Shown: piece after piece, positions 8,453-17,949 of the stretch
How the letters are laid out: every line of letters begins with the position of its first letter
How positions within the stretch are numbered: position 1 is the first letter of the stretch
Assembly (NCBI RefSeq): GCF_016598485.1
Contig: NZ_JAEMUW010000021.1
Location: 42,236-106,235 of the forward strand
Direction of reading: 5' to 3'
From: Micromonospora coerulea
Lineage (GTDB): Bacteria; Actinomycetota; Actinomycetes; Mycobacteriales; Micromonosporaceae
Length of the DNA: 64,000 nucleotides
Notes under the pieces: generated by a model
Seen by the model: only the letters and a program-made list of their open reading frames with translations
The model's database searches: none
Told to the model about the DNA's origin: nothing
Position numbers and translations under genes: made by a program

Positions 8453-10119
8453 GCGTGACCCGATCCTCGGTCGGGGAGGTGGAGCACGACCGTTGCGCTA
8501 CGACGGTCGTGCTCCACCCTGTCGGCCAACCCGAGCCGGCGTCACGACCCGACGGCGCCGGCCAGGAACGTCGGTGGCGCCGGTGGGCGGCGCCCGGCGC
8601 CCTCGTCGCCATCGCGGCGCTGGCGCTGTTCCTGCGGGTGTGGCAGCTGGACGCCCTCGGCTTCAACAGCGACGAGGCAGTCTATGCCGGGCAGGCCGCC
8701 TCGCTCGCCGGGAACCCGAACTACTCGCCGTTCTTCCCGGTCTTCCGCGCCCATCCGATGCTCTTCCAGACCCTCCTGTCGCCGTTCTTCCGCACCGGCG
8801 AGGTCGACGTGGCCGGGCGGGTGGTGGTGGCGGTGCTCGGTGTGGCGACCGTACTGGCCGTCCACCTGTTGGGCGCCCGGCTCTACGGCCGGCGCGTCGG
8901 GCTGGTGGCGGCGCTGCTCATCGCCGTCATGCCGTACCACGTGGTCGTCACGCGGCAGGTTCTCCTCGACGGACCGATGGTCCTGTTCGCGACGCTCACC
9001 CTGTACTGCCTGGTGCGGTTCGTCCAGGCCCAGCAGGTGCTCTGGTACGTCGCGGCCGGCGCGATGCTGGGCGTGACGATGCTGACGAAGGAGACGAGCA
9101 TCGTCCTGGCCGGCGGCGTCTACGCGTTCCTGGCGCTGACGCCGACGGTGCGTCGGCCGGTGCGCATGTCGGTGCTGGCCCTCGCCCCGATGGTGGTGGT
9201 CTTCGCGACGCACCCGGTCTCGCAGGCGCTGGCCGGACGCACCGAAACCGGTCGCAGCTATCTGGTGTGGCAGCTGTTCCGGCGGCCCAACCACTCGATG
9301 GGGTTCTACGTCGAGACCGTGCCGGTGGCGATGGGCCTTCTGGTGGTGACCGCGGCCGTCGGCGGCCTGTGGTGGCTGCGCGGGCGGCGCTCCTGGCGGG
9401 AGACGCTGCTGGTGTCGTGGATCGCCGCCCCGGTCGTGTTCTTCCAACTGTGGCCCGTCAAGGGTTTCCAGTACCTGCTGCCCGCCGCGGCGCCCGTCGC
9501 GGTGCTCGCCGCCCGGGCGCTGACCGCGCTACCGGTACCGGAGCGGATGGGCCGCCTGCTCCGCCGGGCCGTCCGGCGGCCGGACGCCCGACCGTCGACG
9601 GCGGTACGGACGGTGCGGACGGTGCGGGCCGCCGTGATCGCGGTGGTCACCCTGAGCTTGCTCGTCCCCAGCTGGAACGCCGTCAACCGGGCGAACAACG
9701 CGACGTTCCTCGCCGGGTCCGGCGGGGTGCCGGGGGGCCGGGAGGCCGGCCGCTGGCTGGCCGCGAACACGCCGGAGGGGTCGGTGGTACTCACCCTCGG
9801 CCCGTCGATGGCCAACATCATCCAGTACTACGGCCACCGCCGCAGCTACGGGCTCTCGGTCAGCCCGAACCCGCTGCGGCGCAACCCGTCGTACGCGCCA
9901 CTGCCCAACCCCGACTGGTGGCTACGCCACAACGACCTGCAGTACGTCGTCTGGGATTCGTTCTCCGCCGGACGCTCGGCGTTCTTCTCCGAGCGGTTGA
10001 TGGTCCTGATCCGCCGCTACCACGGGCGCGTCGTGCACACCGAGCACGTCGACGGGACCGACTCCACGGGAGCTCGCGTCCCGGTTCCGGTGGTCATCAT
10101 CTACGAGGTGCGTCCATGA
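8449..10119 (+). CDS. GT39-family (PMT/ArnT-like) membrane glycosyltransferase
   Basis: A 556-residue polytopic protein. The first lumenal loop has the acidic signature FNSDEAVYAGQA, as in PMT/ArnT-type enzymes that use polyprenyl-phosphate sugars outside the membrane. About ten hydrophobic helices follow, and the soluble C-terminal part (about 430-556) is extracytoplasmic. It would use the lipid-linked sugar made by the upstream GT2 protein, a pairing known for protein O-mannosylation in actinobacteria; lipid or glycan acceptors are also possible. The GTG start overlaps the upstream TGA, indicating coupled translation; GTG 8509 is an alternative. The first 20 codons contain a perfect hairpin. 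The stop overlaps the next ATG. Confidence 0.85.
   Translation: MSVTRSSVGEVEHDRCATTVVLHPVGQPEPASRPDGAGQERRWRRWAAPGALVAIAALALFLRVWQLDALGFNSDEAVYAGQAASLAGNPNYSPFFPVFRAHPMLFQTLLSPFFRTGEVDVAGRVVVAVLGVATVLAVHLLGARLYGRRVGLVAALLIAVMPYHVVVTRQVLLDGPMVLFATLTLYCLVRFVQAQQVLWYVAAGAMLGVTMLTKETSIVLAGGVYAFLALTPTVRRPVRMSVLALAPMVVVFATHPVSQALAGRTETGRSYLVWQLFRRPNHSMGFYVETVPVAMGLLVVTAAVGGLWWLRGRRSWRETLLVSWIAAPVVFFQLWPVKGFQYLLPAAAPVAVLAARALTALPVPERMGRLLRRAVRRPDARPSTAVRTVRTVRAAVIAVVTLSLLVPSWNAVNRANNATFLAGSGGVPGGREAGRWLAANTPEGSVVLTLGPSMANIIQYYGHRRSYGLSVSPNPLRRNPSYAPLPNPDWWLRHNDLQYVVWDSFSAGRSAFFSERLMVLIRRYHGRVVHTEHVDGTDSTGARVPVPVVIIYEVRP
8478..8518. repeat. Perfect 16-bp inverted repeat at a gene junction
   Basis: Arms 8478-8493 and 8503-8518 are exact complements around a 9-base loop. 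The repeat sits 26 bases after the stop of the GT2 fusion, inside the first codons of the GT39 gene as called from GTG 8449. It could end or attenuate transcription, or limit translation of the downstream gene. No T-tract follows. Confidence 0.75.
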
Positions 10120-11492
10120 CCGACCCCACTCGCCCGTGCGGAAGCCGCGCCGGTCGCCTGGTGACCCGCGCGCTGCTGATCACCTGCCTGCTGGCGCTCG
10201 CGAACCCGGCCGCGGCCGCGCACGCCGCACCTCGGACGGCAGCCCCGCCGAGCCCCACCACACCGATCGACCACTTCGTCTTCCTGATGCAGGAGAACCA
10301 CACCTTCGACAACTACTTCGGCACCCGCCCCGGCGTCGACGGGATCCCCGCGGGCACCTGCATGCCGGTCCGCCGGGGCCAGGCCGAACCCTGCGTCAAG
10401 CCCTTCCACCTGGGCGAGTTGGGCAGCCTCGACCTCGACCACACCGCGGAGGCGTTCCGGGTGCAGCACAACGGGGGCCGGATGGACGGCTTCGTCGAGG
10501 GCGTGAGCACGCAGGGCAAGGACGGCAACCTCGCGATGGCCTACTACGACGACCGCGACCTGCCGTACTACTGGAACATCGCCGACGAGTACGTGCTCTT
10601 CGACCGCTTCTTCAGCTCGTCGAATTCAGGCAGCATCCGCAACCACATGTTCCGGGTGACCGGCGGCCCGGGCGCCACCGGAGCCTCCGAGTCCATCCCG
10701 AAGGAGGGCTGGGGCGACATCCCGACCATCTTCGACCGGTTGGAGGCCGCCGGGATCAGCTGGAAGTTCTACGTGGAGAACTACGACCCCACGATCACGT
10801 ACCGGTCCCGCAGCGCTGAAGAGGACATCGACCGGGGAGCGCAGGTGATCTGGGTGCCGCTGCTCGCCTACGCGCGCTACGTCGACGACCCGCGGCTGTT
10901 CGGCAAGATCGTGGACCTGGACGAGTACTACGAGGACGCCGCCAAGGGCCAGCTGCCCGCGGTCTCCTTCATCGCCCCGGCCGGCGACAGCGAGCATCCG
11001 CCCGGCAGCATCCGGGCCGGTCAGAACCTCGTCCGGACGCTGCTGACCCAACTGATGCGCTCGCCGAACTGGAACTCCTCGGCCTTCCTGTGGTCCTACG
11101 ACGACTGGGGCGGCTGGTACGACCACGTCGCGCCGCCCCAGGTCGACTCCTACGGATACGGCTTCCGGGTGCCCGCCCTGCTGGTGAGCCCGTACGCCCG
11201 ACGCGGCCACGTCGAGTCCACCACCCTGGACTTCACCTCCGTGCTCAAGTTCATCGAGGTCAACTGGCGGCTGAAGCCGCTGGCCGACCGGGATCGCAGG
11301 GCGAAGACGTTCCTCGACGCCTTCGACTTCGATCGACCGCCACGGCCGGCGGTCCTCCTCAGCACCGAACGCACGCCCCCGGTCGTCACCAGACCCGACC
11401 CGGTCCCGGTGTACGCCTCGTACGCCGTCACGGGCAGCCTCGTGGCGGCGCTGGTCGGCGCAGCGGCGCTCAGGCGGCGGCGATGGACGTGA
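10116..11492 (+). CDS. Secreted phospholipase C/acid phosphatase-family phosphoesterase
   Basis: A 458-residue protein with a signal peptide (residues about 15-38, ending AAAAHA), a phosphoesterase domain of the PLC/AcpA superfamily and a C-terminal hydrophobic helix followed by Arg residues (about 435-458), so it is probably membrane-anchored outside the cell. Family motifs include FLMQENHTFDNYFGT near the N-terminus (metal and nucleophile region), FFSSSNSGSIRNHMF, and WSYDDWGGWYDHVAPP. Members hydrolyse phosphate esters of lipids or other surface molecules. Its ATG overlaps the stop of the GT39 gene (ATGA), and its end overlaps the next gene by 10 bases, so it belongs to the same operon. 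Confidence 0.9.
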   Translation: MTDPTRPCGSRAGRLVTRALLITCLLALANPAAAAHAAPRTAAPPSPTTPIDHFVFLMQENHTFDNYFGTRPGVDGIPAGTCMPVRRGQAEPCVKPFHLGELGSLDLDHTAEAFRVQHNGGRMDGFVEGVSTQGKDGNLAMAYYDDRDLPYYWNIADEYVLFDRFFSSSNSGSIRNHMFRVTGGPGATGASESIPKEGWGDIPTIFDRLEAAGISWKFYVENYDPTITYRSRSAEEDIDRGAQVIWVPLLAYARYVDDPRLFGKIVDLDEYYEDAAKGQLPAVSFIAPAGDSEHPPGSIRAGQNLVRTLLTQLMRSPNWNSSAFLWSYDDWGGWYDHVAPPQVDSYGYGFRVPALLVSPYARRGHVESTTLDFTSVLKFIEVNWRLKPLADRDRRAKTFLDAFDFDRPPRPAVLLSTERTPPVVTRPDPVPVYASYAVTGSLVAALVGAAALRRRRWT

Positions 11493-13780
11493 CCCGGCCG
11501 ATCGCACGGGCCGTGCTCCTGTCGCTGGTCGCGGCCGCGCTGACGGTGGTCGTGCTACCGACCGCCGCAGCTGCCCGGCCCGCCTCGGCACGGCCGGGCA
11601 CGCTGCACCTGCAGACGGTGCCCCCGCTGTCCGGCGTGGTGGTGAAGGTGGACGGGAGGGTGGCCACGTCCGACGCCAAGGGTCGGATCCGGGTCGACGT
11701 GCGCAACTTCGTCGACCTGAAGAAGCGCGTCGCCGTTCCGGAGACCCGGATCAGCCCGGATCGCAAGGTCGTCTTCGACCGCTTCCGCGGGGACGTCGAC
11801 GCCGGCGTGCGCGGCAAGGTCGTGGAGCTGGGCCTGCGTACCGCCCGACTGGTCTCCTGGAGCTTCATCGACCGCTTCGGCAACACGGTGCCCGCAGACC
11901 GGGTCACCGCCATGCGGCTGCGCAGCAACACCGGTGAGATCCACGACCTGAGCGGTGCCGAACTGGCCCGGCCCCGCTGGGTCGCGGAGAGCCGCACCCA
12001 GCAGGGCCCCCAGGGCCTGGCATCCAAACAGCTCTACTACGTGGTCGACAGCGCGATGGTCGACGGCACCTCCGTGGTCAACCGCGCGGGACAGCGGTTC
12101 GTGCCGTGGGATCAGCAGGCGTGGGTGGTGCAGTTGCTCTTCTTCCGGGTCTCGTTCACGGCGACCGACATGTTCTTCACCCAGCGGGCCGGCGACGGCA
12201 TCGAGCTCACCCGCGCCGACGGCGGCGTCCAGCGGCTCCCGTTCGGCCGGGACGGCACGGCCCTGGTGCCCGACCTGCCGCGCGGCACGTACACGATCAC
12301 CGTCTTCGGCGGCGGCGTGTCGTTCGGACGTCCGGTCAGCATCAGCAAGGACCAGGAGGTGACGCTCACCGTGATCAGCGCGGCCGACCTGACCCTGGTG
12401 ACGGTCGCGGTGCTGGTCGTCGCGGTGGGCCTGATCCTGCTCGGACGGCCGCACCTGCTCGGCCGGCTGCGCCGCGCCGGCAGTGCCCTGACGGCCCGAT
12501 ACCGGGCCCGGCGGCACTCCCGACCACAGCACCGCAGGCGGTTGCGGACGAAACCCGCGGCCGTACGCCGACAGCACGTTCAGGCCGCGGACGACCGGCG
12601 GTCGGCGCCGGCCCGGAGCGGAGCCGCCCTGCTGCTGCTGCTCGCCGCGCTCGCGGTCACCCTGCTGCCGTCGGGGACGGCGCACGCCGAGGCAGGCCAC
12701 CGGCGGGACACCCCCCAGCCGTCGGCGGCCCCCGTCCCGGTCCTCGCCTACTACTACATCTGGTTCAACCCGACGTCCTGGAACCGGGCGAAGATCGACT
12801 ATCCGCTGCTCGGGCGGTACTCCAGCGACGACACCGAGATCATGCGGCGGCACGTGCGGATGGCGAAGACCGCCGGCATCAACGGGTTCCTGGTGTCGTG
12901 GAAACACACGCCGCAACTCGACGAGCGCCTGGCCAAGCTGGTCGAGGTGGCCCGGGAGGAGAAGTTCCGCCTGGGCATCGTGTACCAGGGGCTCGACTTC
13001 GCCCGTACCCCGCTGGCCTTCGACACCGTCCGCACGGACCTGTCGTTCTTCGCCACCCGATACGCCACCGACCCCGTCTTCGACATCTTCGGCCGGCCAG
13101 TGGTCGTCTGGACCGGCAGCGACCGCTTCACCGCCGCCCAGATCAAGGAGACGGTCGGCGGCGTACGCGGGAAGCTGCTGGTCCTCGGCAACGCCAAGAG
13201 CATCGGAGACGTCGAATCCAATCAGGCCGCGCTCGACGGCCAGGCCTACTACTGGTCCTCGGTGGACCCGGTGACCGGAACGACCGGGCGGAAGCTGGCG
13301 GAGATGGCCCGGGCTGTGCACCAGCGCGGCGGATTGTGGATCGCCCCGGTGACGCCCGGCTTCGACGCCCGCCTGGTCGGCGGCAAGCGGGAGGTCCCGC
13401 GCCGAGAGGGTGACACCCTCCGGGCCTCCTTCGCCGCGGCGCGCCTCTCCCAACCCGACGCGATCGGGGTGATCAGCTGGAACGAGTTCAGCGAGAACAC
13501 CCACATCGAGCCGAGCGAACGCTTCGGCGCGGCCGACATCAACGTGCTGGCGGACCTGCTCGGGGTCGGCGTCGACGTGGACGTACCGGTGGACAGCAGT
13601 GAGCCGGGTGACGGCGGTCACTGGGGGCTGAGCGCCTGGGGCGCGCTCCTGGTCGCCGGCGCCGCGGTGGTGCTGTTGCCGCTCGGGGTGGCCTTCCAGC
13701 GACGTCGCTCCACACCGGCCGGTACCCCTCGCGACCGACCGACCGGCACCGGAACGGAGGACCTCTTCGCCGACCTCTGA
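11483..13780 (+). CDS. Membrane-anchored fusion with a GH99-like hydrolase domain
   Basis: A 765-residue protein in two halves. Residues 1-33 are a signal peptide; 34-300 form an unrecognised, beta-rich extracytoplasmic region; a transmembrane helix lies at about 303-321. After an Arg-rich stretch, residues about 380-404 look like a second signal peptide ending AHAEA. The second half (about 415-700) resembles GH99-type enzymes (endo-alpha-mannosidase/mannanase): it opens with VLAYYYIWF and carries WNEFSENTHIEP, whose Glu668 and Glu671 match the catalytic pair region. A final helix lies at about 719-737. The inner signal-like segment suggests a fusion of two secreted-protein genes. The start overlaps the upstream gene. 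Confidence 0.8.
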   Translation: MDVTRPIARAVLLSLVAAALTVVVLPTAAAARPASARPGTLHLQTVPPLSGVVVKVDGRVATSDAKGRIRVDVRNFVDLKKRVAVPETRISPDRKVVFDRFRGDVDAGVRGKVVELGLRTARLVSWSFIDRFGNTVPADRVTAMRLRSNTGEIHDLSGAELARPRWVAESRTQQGPQGLASKQLYYVVDSAMVDGTSVVNRAGQRFVPWDQQAWVVQLLFFRVSFTATDMFFTQRAGDGIELTRADGGVQRLPFGRDGTALVPDLPRGTYTITVFGGGVSFGRPVSISKDQEVTLTVISAADLTLVTVAVLVVAVGLILLGRPHLLGRLRRAGSALTARYRARRHSRPQHRRRLRTKPAAVRRQHVQAADDRRSAPARSGAALLLLLAALAVTLLPSGTAHAEAGHRRDTPQPSAAPVPVLAYYYIWFNPTSWNRAKIDYPLLGRYSSDDTEIMRRHVRMAKTAGINGFLVSWKHTPQLDERLAKLVEVAREEKFRLGIVYQGLDFARTPLAFDTVRTDLSFFATRYATDPVFDIFGRPVVVWTGSDRFTAAQIKETVGGVRGKLLVLGNAKSIGDVESNQAALDGQAYYWSSVDPVTGTTGRKLAEMARAVHQRGGLWIAPVTPGFDARLVGGKREVPRREGDTLRASFAAARLSQPDAIGVISWNEFSENTHIEPSERFGAADINVLADLLGVGVDVDVPVDSSEPGDGGHWGLSAWGALLVAGAAVVLLPLGVAFQRRRSTPAGTPRDRPTGTGTEDLFADL

Positions 13781-13830
13781 TGACGATCCGCTCCTGGGGA
13801 GGTGAGCCGCAACGGTCAAAAGGAGACCCG

Positions 13831-16662
13831 ATGAAGCTACGCAACAAGACCCGCCGCACGGCCGCGTCCACCGTCGTCGCGGTATGCATCGCCGGGGCGA
13901 CCCTGGCCATGAGCGGTCGCGCGGAGAGCGCCTCTCCCACCTGCCAGTCGTCGAATGCGGGGACCTACACGGTGCTGGTCTGCCTCGCCCAGCCATCGAG
14001 TGGCAGCCCGATTGTGGGCGACGCCGTCGTAGTGGCGACCGTCAACGTGACGGTCGGCACGAGCCCCGGCGTCGCCAAGACCGAGTGGACCCTCAACGGC
14101 GAGCATCTGCTCACGGACTTCCAGTCGCCGCACCAGTTCACCCTCTCCACCGCCGACTTCGCGGACGGCGAATACGCGATCGGCGTCTCGGCGAAAATGC
14201 GCGACGGGTACCTCACCCCGGCAGCGGTCGTCACCGCCACCTTCGCCAACGGCAACGCCACCACCCCGCCGAACACCCGGCAATGGGCGGTGCCGCCCAT
14301 CCACGCTCGCGGTCCGCAGGAAGCCTTCGTGGTGGCCGCCGTCGGTGACGGTGCCGGCGGTGAGACCAACGCGGTCAACGTCACCAACGCACTCGTCGGG
14401 TGGGACCCGGACCTGTTCCTCTACCTCGGCGACGTGTACGAAGAGGGCACCCTGACGGAGTTCAAGAACTGGTACGGCGGCCCTACCGCATTCTACGGTC
14501 GGCTGCGCGGCGTCACTACTCCCATCATCGGGAACCACGAATACAACGGTTCCGTAGCTGACGGCTACTTCCACTTCTGGGACAACATTCCGCACTACTA
14601 CAGCTACGACGCCAACGGCTGGCATTTCATCGCCGTCGACTCGACCAGCAACTACAACAAGGTCGCGCCGGGCACCCCGCAGTACGAATGGCTCGCTGAC
14701 GACCTCGCCGCCAACCGCAGCCCGTGCACAGTCGTGTTCTGGCACCACCCCCTCTTCAGCGTGGGGTCTGAGGACCCCGCGCCGCGGATGCAGCCCATGT
14801 GGGACCTCATGGCCTCCCACCAGGTCACCCTGCTCGTCACCGGACACGACCACAACTACCAGCGCTGGGCGCCCATGGGCGCGGGCGGCGCGCTCGCCGG
14901 CGGCGGCATAGTCGAGCTCGTGGTGGGCGGCGGCGGCCATTCGAGTCAGGGCTTCGCCAGCTCGGATGCCCGCGTGGTCAAGACGAACAAGAGCTACGGC
15001 GCCGTGCGCATGGAACTCTTCGGCAACCGGGCCGATCTGCGGTACCACGCGGCCGGCGCCACGGGCACGAGCCTCGTCGACTCGTCGACCGTCTCCTGCA
15101 AGGGCGCCGACGGGCTGGCCCCGACCCCGCCCGCCGACGTGACCGCCACCGTGAACCCGACCCCGTCCGTGAGCCTTGCCTGGACCGGTGCGACCGACAA
15201 CTACGGCGTGACCGGCTACCGCGTATTCCGCGATGGCACCGCGGTGGCCGACCTGCCCGCGACCGCGACGTCGTGGACGGACACCTCCGTCGCGGGCGCG
15301 ACCCGGTACGCATACACGGTCGATGCCGTCGACGCCGCCGGAAACCGCTCCACCCGCACCCCACCGGTGGCCGTGACGACCCTCGGCCCGGACACCACGC
15401 CCCCTACCGCTCCGGGCGGGCTCGCCGCCGCAGCCGCCCCGGAGGCGGTCACGCTCACCTGGTCACCGGCAACGGACAACGTCGGTGTCACGGGATACAC
15501 GGTGCTCCGCGACGGCGTGGTGGTGGCGACCGTGACGGCCACGACATACGCCGACAGCGCCGTGCCGGCGAACGAGTCACACACCTGGAGCGTGCGGGCG
15601 CTCGACGCGGCGGCAAACGCCGGCGCCGAATCCAACGTGGTCACCGCGGTGCGCGACACGCTGGCACCGTCGGCCCCGGCCAACCTGACGGTCACCGGCG
15701 TGGAGCCCGGCGCGGTCAGCCTCGCCTGGGACGCGTCGACCGACAACGTCGGGGTCGCGCAGTACCGGGTGTTCCGCGACGGAAGCCTCCTGGCGGGGAT
15801 CTGGCCGGATCAGACGTTCACCGACTACACGGTCGGCACCACCGGCACGTCACACACGTACCTGGTTACGGCTGCCGACCCCGCGGGGAACGTCTCCGGC
15901 CCGAGTAACCAGGTGACTGTCACCGCCGCCGACTCCAGCCCACCCACGGCGCCCACCAACCTGCGAGGTGCGGCCACCGGACCCAACCGGGTCGAGCTGT
16001 CGTGGGCGCCCGCGACGGACGACGTCGGCGTGGCCGCTTACACGGTGTACCGAAACGGCACGGCCCTCGGGACCACTACGGGCGCGGCCTTCACCGACAC
16101 CACGGCCCTCTCGGAGACTCCCTACACGTACCTGGTCTCCGCCTCCGACGCGGCCGGAAACTCCTCAGACCTGAGCGCGCCGGCCCTGGTCACCACGCCA
16201 GCCGCCACGCCGGTCCTGGCCGTGGCGGACACCTACGTCAAGGAGTCCAGTCCCTCGAGCAGATATGGGAGCACCACGGTCCTGCGGGTCGACGGAGATC
16301 CGGTCACGAACGCCTACCTGAAGTTCACGGTGTCCGGGCAGACCGGCCTGGTGCTGCGCGCGCGCCTGAAGATCTGGGTCGCGGCCGGCTCGTCCACCGG
16401 GTTCGTCGTCCGCCCGGTCGCGGACTCGACGTGGTCGGAGGCGTTGACGAACTGGAACAACGCCCCCCTGATCGACAACACGTCGATCGCCGCCACCGGC
16501 CGGACCACAACCGGCACCTGGGTCACCCTCGATGTCACGCCCCTGATCAGTGGGAACGGCACGTTCACCGTCGGTCTGACCTCAATCGGCGCCTCGGCGA
16601 GCAGCTACGGCAGCCGCGAGTCCAGCACCGCCCCGCTGTTGCTGCTGGACGTGACCTCATGA
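13831..16662 (+). CDS. Secreted metallophosphatase with FnIII repeats and a DNRLRE-like domain
   Basis: A 943-residue secreted protein. After a signal peptide (about 1-36) and a beta-sandwich region comes a calcineurin-type phosphoesterase domain with the metal ligands in LGDVY (Asp201), GNHE (234-237), FWHHP and GHDH (338-341). Four fibronectin type III repeats follow (about 430-800), each with DN(V/Y)GVxGYxVxRDG, then a C-terminal module (VADTYVKESSPSSRYGS...) like DNRLRE/CBM wall-binding domains. It probably removes phosphate from, or cleaves phosphodiesters in, extracellular material. AAAAGGAG lies about 6 bases before the ATG. It is 50 bases after the GH99-like gene and overlaps the convergent crtY by 6 bases. 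Confidence 0.92.
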   Translation: MKLRNKTRRTAASTVVAVCIAGATLAMSGRAESASPTCQSSNAGTYTVLVCLAQPSSGSPIVGDAVVVATVNVTVGTSPGVAKTEWTLNGEHLLTDFQSPHQFTLSTADFADGEYAIGVSAKMRDGYLTPAAVVTATFANGNATTPPNTRQWAVPPIHARGPQEAFVVAAVGDGAGGETNAVNVTNALVGWDPDLFLYLGDVYEEGTLTEFKNWYGGPTAFYGRLRGVTTPIIGNHEYNGSVADGYFHFWDNIPHYYSYDANGWHFIAVDSTSNYNKVAPGTPQYEWLADDLAANRSPCTVVFWHHPLFSVGSEDPAPRMQPMWDLMASHQVTLLVTGHDHNYQRWAPMGAGGALAGGGIVELVVGGGGHSSQGFASSDARVVKTNKSYGAVRMELFGNRADLRYHAAGATGTSLVDSSTVSCKGADGLAPTPPADVTATVNPTPSVSLAWTGATDNYGVTGYRVFRDGTAVADLPATATSWTDTSVAGATRYAYTVDAVDAAGNRSTRTPPVAVTTLGPDTTPPTAPGGLAAAAAPEAVTLTWSPATDNVGVTGYTVLRDGVVVATVTATTYADSAVPANESHTWSVRALDAAANAGAESNVVTAVRDTLAPSAPANLTVTGVEPGAVSLAWDASTDNVGVAQYRVFRDGSLLAGIWPDQTFTDYTVGTTGTSHTYLVTAADPAGNVSGPSNQVTVTAADSSPPTAPTNLRGAATGPNRVELSWAPATDDVGVAAYTVYRNGTALGTTTGAAFTDTTALSETPYTYLVSASDAAGNSSDLSAPALVTTPAATPVLAVADTYVKESSPSSRYGSTTVLRVDGDPVTNAYLKFTVSGQTGLVLRARLKIWVAAGSSTGFVVRPVADSTWSEALTNWNNAPLIDNTSIAATGRTTTGTWVTLDVTPLISGNGTFTVGLTSIGASASSYGSRESSTAPLLLLDVTS

Positions 16663-17844
16663 AGGGCGGCGGATCCGGGCGCGGAGCCGGCCGACGGCGT
16701 CGCCGAGCACCGCGCCGGTCATCGGCAGCAGCGGGCTGGACCGCATCACCGCCAGTTCCTCCGCCGGGGAGGTGACCCCGTCGAGGAAGCGCAGCACCCG
16801 CTCGGCCGGATTGCGGTCGAAGAGCCGGTCGAAGAACTCCACCCCGCCGACGTGGCCCCGGTCCAGGGCGCGCAGTGCCACCGCGTCCATCCACAGGTGA
16901 CGGCGCGGGTAGGCGGCCCGGGGCACCGGCGGCCGGCCGGCGGCGAGGGCGGCGGCCACCTGCTCGGCCTGCCGGTGCATAGCAGAGAAGGTGAAGCCGG
17001 TGGAGGGCCGGGTGGCGCCGCCGGCGGTGCCGAGGCGGACCACCCGGGGCGACGGGCGGGCCACGAACGGGCCGTCGGTCATCGGGATCACCCCGTGCTC
17101 GACCTCCCGCACCCGCAACGTCGCCGGGTCGAGGCCGAGCAGGTCGAGGTAGCCGCGCAGGGCGGCGTCGTAGCCGGGGTCGGTGAGCAGGTCGGGTGAG
17201 AACTCGGTGTACTCGACCAGGGCGTACCGGTCGCTGACCGGCAGCACGTAGCCGAACGACACCCCCCGGGCGGGCTGCTGGGTGCGGAAGTCCATCAGCA
17301 CCGCCCGGTCCGGGTCGAACGTCGGCGCGTCGGCCTCCACCCACCAGCCGCGGAAGTGCTGCAGCCAGCTGGTGCGCCCGGGCCGCGCCGGCGGGTGGGG
17401 CCGGGAGTCGAGGACCCAGCCGGCCCGGACCAGCCGCCGGCCGTCGGGGTCACGGACGGTCACCCGGTGACCGTCGTCGTCGAGGGCGCCCGCCGCCGCG
17501 CCGATCCGGACGGCGCCCAGCTGTGCCTCCGCCTCGGCAGCCCGGTCGTAGACCGGGGCCGAGCGGAGCATGGCGTACCGCAGCGGGGCGAGCGACAGGA
17601 CGCGGCGGCCGGCGGGCGTGACCACGTCGGCCCGCGACCAGCTCGCGCTGAGCATCGGGTCGAGGTCGTTGCCCGGGGTGCCCCAGAACGCCCACGTCCG
17701 GTCCTGGCCGCGCTTGTGCACCGGGTCGACCACGGCGATCCGCAGCCCGGACACCCCGCGCCGGTGCAGGGCGGCCAGGACCAGGGAGGCGGCGCCGCCG
17801 CCGCCCACCAGCGCGAGGTCGACGTCGGCCGGGGATGCGTCCAC
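16657..17844 (-). CDS. crtY: Lycopene cyclase (CrtY/CrtL type)
   Basis: A 395-residue flavoprotein-like cyclase that closes beta-ionone rings on lycopene in carotenoid synthesis. The N-terminal dinucleotide-binding motif is a variant GGGGAAS, followed by WAFWGTP, LQHFRGWWVE, FGYVLPVSDRYALVEYTEFSP and GTAGGATRPSTGFTF, all characteristic of bacterial lycopene cyclases. The GTG start has only a weak GGCGGG upstream. No other carotenoid genes are nearby, so this gene is separated from its pathway. It is divergent from the Gfo/Idh oxidoreductase gene, 105 bases apart. Confidence 0.9.
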   Translation of the reverse strand: MDASPADVDLALVGGGGAASLVLAALHRRGVSGLRIAVVDPVHKRGQDRTWAFWGTPGNDLDPMLSASWSRADVVTPAGRRVLSLAPLRYAMLRSAPVYDRAAEAEAQLGAVRIGAAAGALDDDGHRVTVRDPDGRRLVRAGWVLDSRPHPPARPGRTSWLQHFRGWWVEADAPTFDPDRAVLMDFRTQQPARGVSFGYVLPVSDRYALVEYTEFSPDLLTDPGYDAALRGYLDLLGLDPATLRVREVEHGVIPMTDGPFVARPSPRVVRLGTAGGATRPSTGFTFSAMHRQAEQVAAALAAGRPPVPRAAYPRRHLWMDAVALRALDRGHVGGVEFFDRLFDRNPAERVLRFLDGVTSPAEELAVMRSSPLLPMTGAVLGDAVGRLRARIRRPS

Positions 17845-17949
17845 CCCGCCACGCTGCCACACGCCGGGCCGCCGCCGGCCGGGGGACTCGCCGACCCGCG
17901 CCCGGGGCGGCGCGTAGATTCGGGGAAACACCGAGGAACGGGGGACGGC

